Source of the DNA: Leptoclinus maculatus
Taxonomy: Eukaryota; Chordata; Actinopteri; Perciformes; Stichaeidae
Direction of reading: 5' to 3'
Assembly (NCBI GenBank): GCA_032191485.1
Contig: JAVDOI010000008.1
Coordinates: 20,594,665-20,658,664, forward strand
DNA: 64,000 nucleotides
This document shows, one piece after another, positions 41,776-55,194 of the stretch. Made by a program: the position numbers and the translations under genes. The number at the start of each line of letters is the position of its first letter. The stretch's first letter is position 1. The notes below the pieces were generated by a model. That model was not told where the DNA came from and ran no database searches. It was given only the letters and a program-made list of their open reading frames with translations.

Positions 41776-42598
41776 ATTAGCAACACATTGTAACAAACAG
41801 AAAAAAAAAGTAGAACGTCTTCCATGTAGCTCAAAAGTTGCCACAACCCATTTTACACAAAAGCATCAATATTGCTTGTTCTTGTATTGCTTTCGGCACA
41901 AATATTAATACAAATTAAATTTCATTAAATTTATTTAAAAAAACAATGAAATTAACAAATCTTACAAAACAAATTACAGCATAGAAAATATTCCTAGGTT
42001 AAGCATCCTTAATTCTCCATGAAGCTTGTGAATTCTACGCGATCTCTCGTTCCTCTACATTCATGTCACGACTGGTTTGTATCTACTCTACATTTATGAA
42101 ACCAACATTGTCTGGTAGCTTTCAGTAGGTTATTGTGTCTAAGAGGAATAAACCGTTTAAGTAGTTATTTACAACCGTCAGGGGAAATCTGGAGACAAGG
42201 GTTCCCAGGATGATTCACAGGTGTGGACTAGGAATAAATGCTGACAGGGACTATTTCATCAATGTAGGACTTTGTCTTTTGTTCATCGTATTTAGGCAAG
42301 GCAAGACTCATTTAGGAGGCTGATTAAACAAGAAACCCATTCTTTAACACTTTGCATCACTATTTCGATACCCTAAATGGGTAATATTGAATTCTGCATG
42401 TTCTTTCCATTGTTTAATCCAACCAAGGAAACCCAGCACTAAATGCCTTTTTTAAGGAGCTGGAGTCAATCTAGTTAAAACATCCATGAGCACAGAAGTA
42501 TCTTTCATCCTCAATGACGCCAGTTGGGAAACAAAAAAATATACATTTAAAAGAAAACACGAGCATTACAGTACAAACTGTACAGACAATTTCTCTGC

Positions 42599-42604
42599 TT
42601 TAAT
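42599..42604 (-). terminator. taf2: Candidate TAF2 polyadenylation signal
   Basis: Minus-strand ATTAAA, about 690 bases after the TAF2 stop. A canonical AATAAA is found further on at 41930-41935, so the call is tentative. Confidence 0.3.
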
Positions 42605-42887
42605 TTTCATCAGGGAGAAAAACGAGGGGGGAAATGCCATTTGCAGGATGTTAAAGACACCGGAGGCCCAGTCCAGGCAGAATGGTTTAATCCACACCAC
42701 GATCCATCATGGTTCCCCCTCAGAAGCCGCTCACTGAATGTTGGGATTGAGCTGTGGGGATGAGGCACACCAGAGCGGTGTCTACGTGGGGGAGGGAGGT
42801 TTTTGCCTGGTTGTGGAGAGAGGTGTTTGTGGTTGCATGCCTCAGACAGATTGGAAGCGGTGTCTAAAGTCCACACACTTCTGCAGG

Positions 42888-42890
<3 letters not shown>

Positions 42891-42926
<36 letters not shown>
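42891..42926 (+). repeat. TG microsatellite in probable TAF2 3' UTR
   Basis: About 18 TG units, read as CA in the TAF2 transcript if the 3' UTR extends this far. Confidence 0.95.
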
Positions 42927-42929
<3 letters not shown>

Positions 42930-43291
42930 ATACAAGGACGCCTCTGGAGGGTTTACCTTAATGACATTGCAGCCTCAGTTCAAAAGTCTGCGTTTCCTCT
43001 CTCAAACAAAAACAGACTGCTGCTTCTGCTGAGGAATTCAGCCCTGAAATATATCTGAGGAACACAACACTTGGAACAGCATCCTTTTCTTTCACACGTT
43101 GTCCACATGACTCTTCCTGTATGATGACAGCACTGAGCAGAGAATATTTAGATAAACTAAAAGCCTTTCGCGTTCTATTTTGTGTCTCTTTGCTCACCAG
43201 AGACGCACGCCTGCTACCGCAAGACGAATGTAACCAGTTAACCCTAACTGAACCAGTAGCAGTGGGAAGCAGAACTTTGCCCCCAGACGGT

Positions 43292-44967
43292 TTAGTCGGA
43301 CAGAGACGGCGAGCGCAGGGACCTGCCGCTGGCCGGGCTGTTGCTGTAGGGGTGGGAGTTGTCCCTCTCTCTGTCCTTCTCCTTGTCCTTGCTGTCGTGT
43401 TTGTGCTTGTGCTTGTGTTTGTGCTTGTGCTTCTTCTTCTTCTTCTTGTGCTCGTGGTGGTGGTGGTGATGGTGGTGGCCGTGCTCGCTGGCGTGCTTGG
43501 AGGACGAGGAGGTGGTCTCCTTGGGGAAGGACGGCACGGGCGTGGCAGGCATGGACAGCATGGACTGTTCGACTGACGGAGGTTCTTTACCTGAGAAGAG
43601 AAAGAGGGCAGGTGTGTGTGTGTGTTACCAGGTTATTGGGGGGTTTTATTAATGTTTCGGAATGATCTCTGTGTGTGTGTGTGTGTGTGTCTGCTCACCT
43701 GGTGTGGAGGGCCTCTCTAACAAATTGAGATGATGGTGAATGAAGGCCTGACTGTCATGAACCGTCTCCATATCAATATCTTCATCTTCCATTGTGTTGA
43801 ACTACAACAAAACACAACTACACGTTAATTACCAGATAACGTGTTAACATCAAAAACAGATAATCATGACTCTTATACGTCTTTGTAGACGTTGCTGTAA
43901 GAGAACATGGCAGATTTCACTCAAACATTTAGTTCACTGTAGTTCATTAGTTAGCCTGAATGAAACAAAAAGACAGAAAGTCCGTTACCCTGATCTTGAA
44001 GCGCCCTCCTCGTGTTTCATCCTCCTGTTGCTGCAGTACCTGTCCTGGCTCTGGAGGGGAGCCCAGCGGGGTCTCAGCCTTCCTCTTCAGGCTCAGAGAG
44101 GGCTGGCCCACCCCACACACCCCCAGTGAGACAGGATCTGGCTCTTCATCCACCTGGCAGACACAAACACAGACTTTAATAGGTAGTGAAATGGCTTACT
44201 CATTTGTCTTTATAAAAGTGTCCAAAATCCATTTTTGTTTCATTTTGTCGACCGCTGACACTGACTATGGAAAAGCACCTCATTAAAGCCCACTCCCTTT
44301 AACCTGCGTCCATGTGAGACTTCTGCTGGTAATGCTGATTCAATCAGCAGTCAGAGAGATGATAAGTGAGCCCAACGGTGATGCAATGGGAATGAGGTGC
44401 AGCCAAATACAGTTGGCAGCACTACAGTAGCCATAATTACACAGATCCAACCTAAGATACCACCGTTTTGATGAAGTAGTTACTATCTGTGAGCCATCTG
44501 AAGATTTGTTATGTTGCATTAATAAATCACAGACATTCAAAACGGACCACCGAGCAGCTCGCTGATTACATCACCATCAACATAGAAACCAACGGAACTC
44601 AAGCTGCTGAGGTCAAAACAGGAATACGACCCGCCAAGAAATAACTTTGAATCTAGTTCAGTCAGTAGTTCACACTGTACAGTGCATTCCCTATTAACAC
44701 ACTAACTGTCCGGACGAATGACCCCAACACCACTTACAGCTGAGTAGCTCATGCCCACGCCATGGATGCCTATACTGGCGGGCGTGTCCATGACAGTGCC
44801 GACCACCAGCTCGGGCTTGATGGTGGGGTTCAGGACAGCTTTCTTCTCCTTCAGGTTGAGCACGAGGCCCAGCTCTGGCAGGGGGAGGCAGGAGGGTCGA
44901 GTCAAACCAAACAAGGTGTAGTAGAGGTTCACGGCGTCACAGCGCAGCCGCCAGTCGTGGGAGGTGC
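43292..44967 (-). CDS. taf2: TAF2 divergent C-terminal tail with His and Lys-His runs
   Basis: The last four exons (44967-44738, 44153-43989, 43801-43699, 43590-43292) encode the tail. After the conserved LVLNLKEKKAVLNPTI the sequence departs from human (DTPASIGIHGVGMSYSAVDE, KRKAETPLGSPPEPGQ), rejoins at DIDMETVHDSQAFI and ERPSTPG, then goes to a run of eight histidines, a lysine run, alternating Lys-His, and the conserved end PASGRSLRSPSLSD. Compared with my memory of human TAF2 a segment between STPG and the histidine run is much shorter. Such basic/histidine tails occur in several nuclear proteins and are thought to favour nuclear-speckle or nucleic-acid association. Confidence 0.9.
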
Positions 44968-47900
44968 CTGAGAAAAAAGGTGTCAAGTGAGGGCAGTGGG
45001 ATGGAAAACAAAAGGCAAGGTTGGTTCGATCGAAGTGCTAAAGGCTGATTGTGTCACTTTGTAACTGACCAGTTAACTAAGATGGCTAAGAGCAAAGACG
45101 ATCTAAAGCTTTGTTTATACTCGTGCGTGGCACCTTAGCCTTTACAGCTAGGAGCATGCTGCTGGTTCCGTTATTCTCCGAAATGCCACAGGTACTGTGA
45201 AGAAGCAAGATGACTAAGACGGCATAAACCAACCTCCACAATGCCGAGGAGGGATTGCAATTATCTGTAAACTCATACCTCAAGGTCACGTATTAAATGC
45301 ATTACAACGAATTGTAGATTGAATATCCCGTAAACAATTAGATTTGGCTGCACAATACATACTCAAATGTAGATTTTTAAGACCTTTAGAAATCATTTAA
45401 AAACATGTCGTTAAAGCTTTTATCAGTGAACTATTCGTTAGTCGCGTCTGAGAAGCTCTGATTGCCGACGCACAAACATTTGAATGCAGAGGTGCACAAC
45501 CAAGTGCTGCGACCACAGGCCGTGATTAAGTTATTTGTAATCTGGCGCTATCAACATTTTTGCCTTCAGACACAGTCGTGGTGCAAACGACTTACTTTAT
45601 AGTATACCCCAGCCATTAATGCTGAGCTGAACGTTCTTCAACCACACAATTCATTTTGTCATTCCAACCGAGACAATGTGAACTAAATACGAGATAATTG
45701 GCTCTCAATGACATGAGGGCCAATTATCACTATGACCATGATTATACGAGTCATTGGAGTAGCAGTGTGTAGAGAGTTCAGAATGAATTAAACAACAAAT
45801 ATTACTGAAGCTGACAATGCAAAGGCCATGCAGGCGCCTAACATGGTATGGGGGGGGGGGGGGGGGACTGTGGCTTTGGATGGAGGTTGAAATAAATGAC
45901 TTGAACAGCAGCAGAACGCACGCTGAGTTTGTGTTCTTACGGCACCGACCTTCAGCCAGTGAAACATCATCCTGTGTGTGTGTTTAACACGTGGGGGGCT
46001 GTGGGTTATAGTGTGGGGGGGGGGGGGGGGGGGGGGGAATTAAACAACCAACACATTTTCACAACATAGTATTATAGTTGACCACACTCTGGTCACTGTA
46101 TTTAAACTGGCAGCACAGTCGGGCTGTCCAGCAGCCACCCACACCGACTGACCGGCAAACAAAAGTTCACTGGAAATAATGATCATGAATATCTTTGGTC
46201 GTCCTTCAAGCTTGTAAGTCAACAAATCGGATAACGCGCCGCAACAAGAGCCCAGTGTCCTTCAGGAATATGGAATTGTGAACGTATACTTGTATTTGAG
46301 GTTTTTGAGATGGTGTGTATTTGGGTTGGCACGCTGAGCCGTTATGGCCCGGCTGGCTGGCTGAGAGACACATAGGACCCCCTGGAAGGGAGAAAAATAA
46401 TGAAACCCGAGGACACAATACAGGGCAGAGCCGAAAAGTAGACCGTAACCTTCGACCAGATAATAATGAAGGAAAAACACAGGAAGCTGAATACTGGATA
46501 CGAAACACTGAAGTGCTATCACTTCCATGGAGAACGTGCTACTTTCAACTGCTCCAGATACAGACGGTGGTTAGCTCGTAACAATAGGAGTTGTCTGAGA
46601 TCCCTTCGATGACAATGAACAAGGAGGACAGTGGAGCCAACAACAACCCCACCAAATAGCTGCGACTATGACATGATAATACTACTAATATATAGGAAAA
46701 TAAAACACCCAAGTGCTGCAAGAAGAACATCTTTACAGGGACCTGGCATGTGGACCTCTTATATTGTAACCATAGACTGTTTATGAGAAGTGGACATTGT
46801 CACCGTGATGTCACCCATTGGTTTGTGGACTATGGTTTTTAAGGCTCGAGTTCAACTTTGTAGCCATGGCCGTATTTTTGCCGTAGTCATCTTGTTTTTG
46901 AAACCATAAAGAATATGAGAGGCTGGAGCGAAGCACAACCGAATGCTGAAGACGTTTTTAGGTTTTAGGTTAGGTTAAACACTGAGAAAGGGTTAAAGTG
47001 GTCAGACGAAAACGCTGACAACTACCAGACCGGTCAACGCCGTGGTAGCAACCTGTCAATCACAGTAAGCCCCGCCCTAAAGCATACTCTGCTTTATGGT
47101 CTATTTGACTCTAAATGGACCATGATTTACTAAATGAACATCATGCTGTATTGAAGAAGACTTGAAACTAGAGATTGAGACCATAAACTCATGTTTACAA
47201 TGTTTACTGAGGTAATAAATCAAGAGAGAAGTAGAGTCATTTTCTCATAGACTTCTATACAACCAGAGGATGAAGAATGCAAGTTTAAGCCACTTCCACA
47301 TCGGCTTCACTTTCAGACCCGGGTGTTGACGCCTAATTGAAACCAATTAATATCAATGATGAGGATGTGACATAATAGAACTAGTGTTGAAGGTAGCAGT
47401 AAGATACATTTACAACATGCATTCAGGACAAAGCAGCAGTGTTCCAGTAAAAAGCTAAAATAAAGGAAGTGTACCATCGACCCTGTTTTATAGAATAGTA
47501 AGGAATATCTTTGTGTTTTGGACTGTTGCTCGCACAAAACAAGCGAATTAAAGAAGTCACCTTCGGCTTTGGAACCTTGTGAAAGGCATCTTTCAGTTTG
47601 TTTTCCACATTTTCCAGAATTAATTAAAATCACACCAGCACATGCACAATACACGTGGCTGGGAGTGAATGTACAGCAATGTATATGGACGTAAGCAAGT
47701 GGAACTGGAAATGAGGCAAGACTGTGCAGCTATTCCCAACAACTCCACTTTCTACCACCTGATGAACTGTAGCTAGGTTTGTCCTTTTTCCTCTTCTAGA
47801 ACAGAGAAAAGCAAAGGTCTGGAAACAAGCGGATTGAGACACACAAGTGATTCATTTAGAGTTCACTCAGAACCTCTTGGGATCCATTATAGAGGTTTAC

Positions 47901-50900
47901 AGAGAACGTTCAAACGGTGTCAGTGAGTTGTGCAACAGCAGTCTGACAGAAGTCTGTCCAGTAGTACACATGTGGGAAGGGAAACTACTTCATCTCTGCC
48001 TTTGTCCATCTGAATGACAGAAAGCCGTCTGTTATCACCTGTTACCAATGAGATGATAACAGATGTAGCATGGTTGTTTATATCCTTGCTGTAAAAGCGC
48101 TCTGGTTGGAATGGATGCTGCAGCAATGTACGGGCTTCTCTCTGTTTATCGAACAACACAGAGAACCAAATCAACGAGGTCCCTGAACACTGACAATAGT
48201 GTGTTTAGTAAAGCAGAGGGGAAGCAAATTAGTTTTCGTTGATCTCTGGCAATGAAAAACAAGAACCATGCAGGACTCAACTTCCTGCCTGGTTACTGAG
48301 TCGGGCTTAAGAGGCTTTAGAAGTTCTTAGAAAATGTGCTTGAAATGAAGTCCGTAAGCAGCTAAATCTGGAAGGGGTCTTGCCGGCACCAGTAGGTTGT
48401 GAATTTGGCAGGAAAAGGGAAAGATGCAAACAGACAGGAAGTGCCTTATTTGTTTTTGATGCCACAGTGGCAGGCCAGCAAAACCTCTCTTCAGCATGGT
48501 ACAGCTTTGTTCACCACATTCCTGACACACGGTCACCTGCATCTGATCAACAATGACGTGAGCGATGTTGGGTCATGTCCAGAGAGAAGCTCCTCAAATC
48601 AGATTGATAAACTACACATACAGTAGTACAGTGACGGCCAGCAAACCCCTGTGTTCTGGGAAGAAAAACTACTGGTTTGTTTCAATGGAGTCTGGTGGCT
48701 TTGGCGAGCATAGATGGATACAACTGCTTCCCCGTTGGAAAGGGCCGTCTGGTGGAGAGGTAAAGCAGACTGACAAGGATGAGTACCTGCGAACTATCCC
48801 TTTAAAAAGGAGGGCAGCTTGACTGACTGAATGACAACACGATGTCATGAGGACTTTACATCCTGTCATTTCATAAAGAGTGCAGATGTGTGTGTGTGTG
48901 TGTCTCACCTGAGTTCATGAGTTTCCAGAGCTGGTCGACCAGCGCTTCATTACACAGAGCCGAGTCTGTTGTCTTGGTGAAAGGTGGATTCTTACAGAGC
49001 ATACCCAGGATCTTATGTCTGATTGGACAACAAACAAGAAACGCATGAAAATGAAAATCCACGCTGGCTGTTCGTCAGTCGTTTAGCATTAACTACAGCC
49101 TTCTTTAACAGCAGAGGAGGTGTACTGGTTGCTGCCACAAAGACATCCCTTCCTAAAGAGATTTCTGTCTCGAACTGAGACAGAGGGGTGATCTGTCCAC
49201 CTCAGACTGTCAGAGCCTCATATCATCTTCAGTCGGAAGTTAAAGGTCATCCGTGCATTGCCACCCCTTGCTTCAGGAAGTCTACATATGGGTATGTAAT
49301 TATTGTATAGACTTGAAAAAGGTGTGAACTTATCCTTTAAGGCCTCTGATGGAGTCTGATTAGAGATGATATTTGGAAATTAGTGACATTCGTTTACTTT
49401 TACACTCAACCTAATTAGGATTTTTGATGACAAAGCCTGTTTTCTTTTGTAAATTCTATAAAAAATGTGACTAAGTAAGTATGACAAAATCACAAACATC
49501 TGAATTCCCCACGTTTACAGCTGTCAGACTATTCGTAATTAATATTCTAGCTGCATTGCCGTTTCATGTAATAGCATAATGTGCAACAGAATTGACAACA
49601 CACTTTTGGGAAGACAACATTCAATGACATACAAACGTTAAATTAGTAACGGCATGAATGTGTGTTAAACGAGAGCATGCGTGTGAGCTGACCTGACATA
49701 ATGAGCGGGGTCATTCTGGACCATGTTGAGCAGCCACTGCAGCTCCACTGAGCTTCTTTCAACTACGGGACAGAAAAAAAGACAAATGAGAACAAACACA
49801 ACAAACCTAGATACAAGAATATGACACTCTGAAAAACATCCTCAATTCTCAGTGACTGAGAATAAAAAGTTCAAGTTATGAAAAGAAAATGCTGCCTGTC
49901 ACATGAATGAAATGGGCAGGTCTAGGCTAGCTGCCTTTTTATTTCTGATAAGAGCACACTTGTGATAAATGTCCTACCTCTAGTATAGTCCACCAGAGCC
50001 TCCAGTGCAGCGACGCGAACGTCTACAAAGTGTCCGTACTCGGCGTAGGACTTGAAGAGTGACGCGTCACTGGGGATGTGACCGTTCTTCTGAAGCTGGC
50101 GGATCGCACTCAGACAACTGCAGAGAGGGAAGAGGACGGGAACAGGTGTGTGAAATATATGCACAAACATGGCTAATAGAAGGCAATACGCCTCTTCTAT
50201 GTCAAAATAACAACACAGTTTGCTCTTCCTTTTGCATAAATTATATATAAATAATACCTTATTATTATATAATAATACATTAATCTAATCTTGTGACTTT
50301 CTTTCCAACAAGCTTTAACTTCTATGTCCTTAATTTGGTATGTTAACTGACAGCAGCAGATGGATATGCGTTGTGCAGAATCTAAAACTTCTACTTTTAA
50401 ATTAACGCTGTGCTGCCTTCAGGTGCCTGACAAAAAATATGACAACTACAAACTGAGCTGATGTGTTTGGAGATAAGGTCCCAGTGCACACCTGGTCTGA
50501 TAGTTGGTTTACAGCAATAGGAAGTCATATTTTAACAACTGAAACTAGTGTGTTTCAGGAGATCACACGTGAAACACACACACAGACACACACACTGCGC
50601 TCTTAACCTGACAGTGATGGTGTTTCTGAAGCTCGGCAGCAGCTTCTCCATGTTGAGGAATCGAGTGATCTCCTCCAAGATGAGACGGACGTCACCGTTC
50701 AAATTGTCCACAGTGCGCACCTCGTTGGTGATGCTGATGGCCGGGGTCAGGGAGTTGGTCAGTGCTTCTATCAGCTCCGCACGGTAGAAGTTATCTGAAA
50801 ACTGGAGACAGACAGAAGAAGGTGTTGATGATCACTGGGGCTGACGGTTTACTGTCAGCATCTGTAAATATGCTACGGTTTTAATAAAGAACGGTTTAAA

Positions 50901-53900
50901 CCATTTGTTTACGATGCCACTCAATTACTGACAAATACTGTGTGTATGTGCTAGCTTTTGGCTATCGGCCATGATTGATTACATCTTTAAAGGGACAATG
51001 TGAAGGATTTAGTGGCATCCAGTGGTGTGGTTGCAGATTGCAACCAACTGAATACCTTTCCGCTCACTCCTACCTGTCCAAGACTACGGTAACGTGAGCC
51101 CCCCCGACTGCAAAACCGTAGTTGGGCTCGCTCTGAGGCCACCCTTACCATAATAACACTACTTTAGGAGGATGTCAGACGGCAACTTGTAGTACCACGG
51201 CTTTGCACTCCCTATGCAGATATGAAGGGCTCATTCTAACGAAAACACAACGGTTAAACATAGCTGTGAATATCATATTCTATTTCTGCTAATGGATCCC
51301 TCAAACTGTTTCACACTGGCCCTTTACAGTCCCAGTGAAAGTGTATCTTTCTCTTCTGTATTGTGACATATTCCCCAGGGAAACAGAATATTTGAGCGGT
51401 GTAGTTACAAGAGGGATTCAAATCAAATTCTTTGCATTTGATTGGAGCTATAATAAGACCTCCTCCATTGTCGCTATAAGTTGCAGATTGGTTGAGGAAT
51501 GGATGTCATGATATTATTGGTTGGTACTAGCTTATGTAAAAACACGTCATATTTAGTTTTACTGGAAGAAAAGATCATTGGATCTTCATATATACATACA
51601 AAGAAATGGATTTGTTTTGTAATTTTTGTTCAGCATTCTTTGTGATTCAACGTGACCAGGGACGTGATCTCAGAGGGTTAAAGGACATTGTTCATTTCAT
51701 CTCGACTTTTACAGTTATTTTGTTGGAATGAAAGTTTGTGTGGCTTTACTTTGTTTTTCCTGTTGTCGTTATACTTGATGAGATCGAGGATGAAGTTGAG
51801 GACATCTTTGGGACAGAGGTTCTGGACGTCTCTAAGCAACGCCATGGCAACGGGCATCGTCTGACATGGAAAACAAAGACAAGACAGAAAAGATGGAGAA
51901 ACACAATTTCATAGCTCGATTTAACAAAGTGCTTCAGTGGAGCACATGTCCTTGTAGGTCGAGGAATTGTGGCCAAAATATGTTCAGTTGATTTTTCAGC
52001 AGTGAAATTTCCCACTTGTCAGTAAAAGAATAGTCTGACGGTTGTTCGACGGTACCTTTTGCAAGAAGTAACTCTGGAAGCTGAGGAAGTTGTTGGTCTT
52101 GACGATGTTGGGGCAGCTCTTACAACAGAACATTCGGGTAAACAGGGACTTCATGGCCGGCGGACCCTGCCACGTGCTGACCATGGCATTGGCTATCTGC
52201 AAGGTTTCCATGCACACACGAGAGAAGAGAAGAACGCAATTCTACTTTAGTCAATTACTTCAGCTCAGCTCTGTCCAAACTGCCACATGTGGAGGACAGC
52301 AACCAAGTAAAATAGGCAAATTTAACATTTTCTGAAAAGCTTGTGGAAAGTAAAATGTAAACGGTCGTATAAGCTGCTCTCTCAAGAGCTGTGGTAGTTA
52401 TTTGGGAAATATTGCAACAGCACACAAATGACAAGTCGAGTATATTGTAACTTGTATAACAATGTCCTCACTGTCCGTTCCTGTGGTGAGAGCTGAACTA
52501 CAAAGTAAAAGACAAATTTACACATGAGCTGCACACGAGGTTTCCACAGGCACGAAGACCAGCGGCTCCAGTGGTCTTTGGGTTCCAACAGGATATTGGG
52601 GAATTTATGTTAATGTGGTAATATAGGACTACGGGTCACTGACACAGGATGTTGTCATTTGGTAAGGTAAATAAAGGGGGGGCATGCACGGCGGAATGTT
52701 TTTGTATGAAGTGTGTGCACACATTCACGGACACATCTGTGTTTTTTTGTGTGTCGAAGAGTTTTTAACGGGCATTTGTCAGTTTTTACAAAGCCACCCG
52801 ACCCCCCCCACAAACACACACATAGAGACACACTCACACAAACGCACACAGTTTTCAGCCCCAGGCTCTTCCTTCTTTCTTCCCACATTTTCTACCAATA
52901 ACAAGCAAGTACATGCCCTCCCAACCAACCATAATGCAGCCAAGTCCATCTGAGGTCAGTCATAATTCTCTTTGTGGTCAGTGCGGGTATGTAAGTCTGT
53001 GTGTGCGAGCTTGTGTGCAGTATATACCAAAGGCCATTACGATGGGAGTCTGTTGGGGGTTCTTTTGCCAAACACAGCAGCATAATGAAAGAGGTGAAGT
53101 GCTGCCATTTCAACCTCCTCTCAGTTTATCATGTTGTGAAAATATTGGTTCAGGTGGAACCCGAATGGCGGAAATCCAGTGGGGTTAAAGCTGGAATAGA
53201 CCAAATCCAGAGAAAGGAGGATTTCCTGCAGCCACAGAATAGGATTATTCAGTCAACCGAGCAGCGAGAGTTAAACCGGTGGGTGGCATTGCTGGCTGGG
53301 AGGTTACATGTTGTTCTCATACTGTAGCTCTTTACACAATATTAAGCACAATATAAAATTATTTTACCAAAATAATAAATGACATATTCCTCAAAAGAAA
53401 TCTAAGGCTTTCCTCGACCAAAAAAATTCTTAGTCGACTGAAACTCAAAACACATTCAAATGTGAATTTACAAATCTAAAGTGTCAACGTCACGAATTAA
53501 ACTTTGCATCTTCCAACTATTCAGTACAGAGAAACCTTTTTTGTCCCTTGACCTGTCTATCAAAGAAAAGAAAAATGTTTCAATATGAAGTTGTGCGTGA
53601 GTGTTAGGAGCCTACGGGGTATCAGGTGAGGAGCCTCTCAATAACAATATTGAGTTGGCCCATAGAAGGCTCAACAGAACCAGTCCCCTTAAACCCACAT
53701 ACTCACCAAACAACACAGCCCTCTGTAGCAAGTCAGAGGAGAATCTTAAACCCAATCAGTTGTGCTATATATAGCGTATAATTGATGAAGTGAGTGTGTG
53801 ACCCACGTCCCTGATTAAGTTGCTGAAATACAAAACGCACACATACACACTGACTGACACGTACCTTGGCCAAACAGAAGCAGGCCTGCATGCGGACTTT

Positions 53901-55159
53901 GTAGAAACACTGTTCCTGCTCTAGGATGTCCGTCAGAGCCAGTCTGGAGGCAGGAGTAGGGAACTTTTCCAATGCTGAGATGGACTCCTCCTAGCAGAGA
54001 GATAAAGCACATGCTCATCTGATGAACACCAAAAATGATCAAAATCCTTTCAAGTCTCTAATAAATCTTATAATGTTAACCTTTCAACATTAGCAAGTAA
54101 CTAAAGGCTAAAATAACTCCTTCTACAGTTGAAAGCTGAATCACTCCAGTTTATAGTAGCAGCTAAAAACTGAAACTGAAATGAGCTGCAGAAAGAAAAA
54201 AGTATGAAATGTTAATAAAACTTTGAAGTTACTGTAAGGAATATTCATTTTGTGCTGATTTTGGCAGCCCCCTGTGGACAGCAGTGTTTCATAACCCGTA
54301 GTAACTTAAAACCATGACAGCGGAAAATAATGAGAAGCTGTTACCACCATGTTTTCATTCGCTTTTGGCTAATAAAAGTGAGTGAGGAGAGATTAAATAT
54401 TGGTTATTATTGGAACAACTTAGTGACTCCGGGTACTTTGCCAAACCGGGACCCGAATCCAAAATAGAGCCGGCTATGGGCACCCATCCCGACTTTAGCT
54501 GTGGGTAAAAAAATCTGAACAAACTGCGGCAAAAGGGCGAAATGGTCCAGCTGGATGTACTGTATAAGAAAACAAGTTAGTTTAATGATTTACAAATGTT
54601 AAAAAAAGGCCAGTGCGGAGAGCTGCACTCGTGCCATTAGCCCACCTGTGCAACTACATCCCTCTCATAGCGCAGCTGATACTGCCACATGAAGTCGGCC
54701 TGCTCAAACTCCACCTTCCTCAGAATGGACATGTCTGGGTCGATGCGGATCCACAGGAGAGGAGAGTCCGCACTGCAGACGGAACAAGTTAAAGTTAAAG
54801 AGAAGTACCGCACCTCACGCAGGTACATCTACCTTCACGTAATACTTCATTTATTCATACAGGGACAGGACAATAACTAAATTCATAGATTAAATGTCAC
54901 ACAGTGACGTCTTACTCCATGGCCGATAAATCCATGTCAACTTCCTCTCCGTTCATCAGAGGGATCTTCTTTTTCTTGTTTCTGGAAGAGGAAACCAACA
55001 GATCAGTGATTAGACAACAGTAAAAATACAAGATTAACATTCTGTTTAGCTCTTTGTTGTTAACCTTTCTGTTTCCCTTGAACAGCACTATTGTCTAAGT
55101 AAAGGGGCATTTGTAGAGGAAGAATATGGCAATGCGATAGGTATCGTGATACAGGGGTT

Positions 55160-55194
<35 letters not shown>

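Larger units (their letters stand above)
39541..42598. other. Intergenic region between ENPP2 and TAF2
   Basis: AT-rich. It contains a tRNA-derived SINE-like element (40618-40800) and an inverted-repeat element (41450-41775). The 149-codon minus frame at 41155-41604 falls across the latter and is not a gene. Confidence 0.55.
44968..48908. other. TAF2 intron before the divergent tail
   Basis: A 3.9-kb intron holding two long G runs (45850-45866, 46015-46037), a family B copy (46769-47325) and otherwise AT-rich DNA. No exon-like frame was recognised. Confidence 0.5.

Noticed and set aside
43121..43576. 151-codon plus-strand frame rich in Val and Leu
   Set aside because: Antisense of the TAF2 His/Lys-His tail; the hydrophobic repeats are the complement of CAC/AAG codons.
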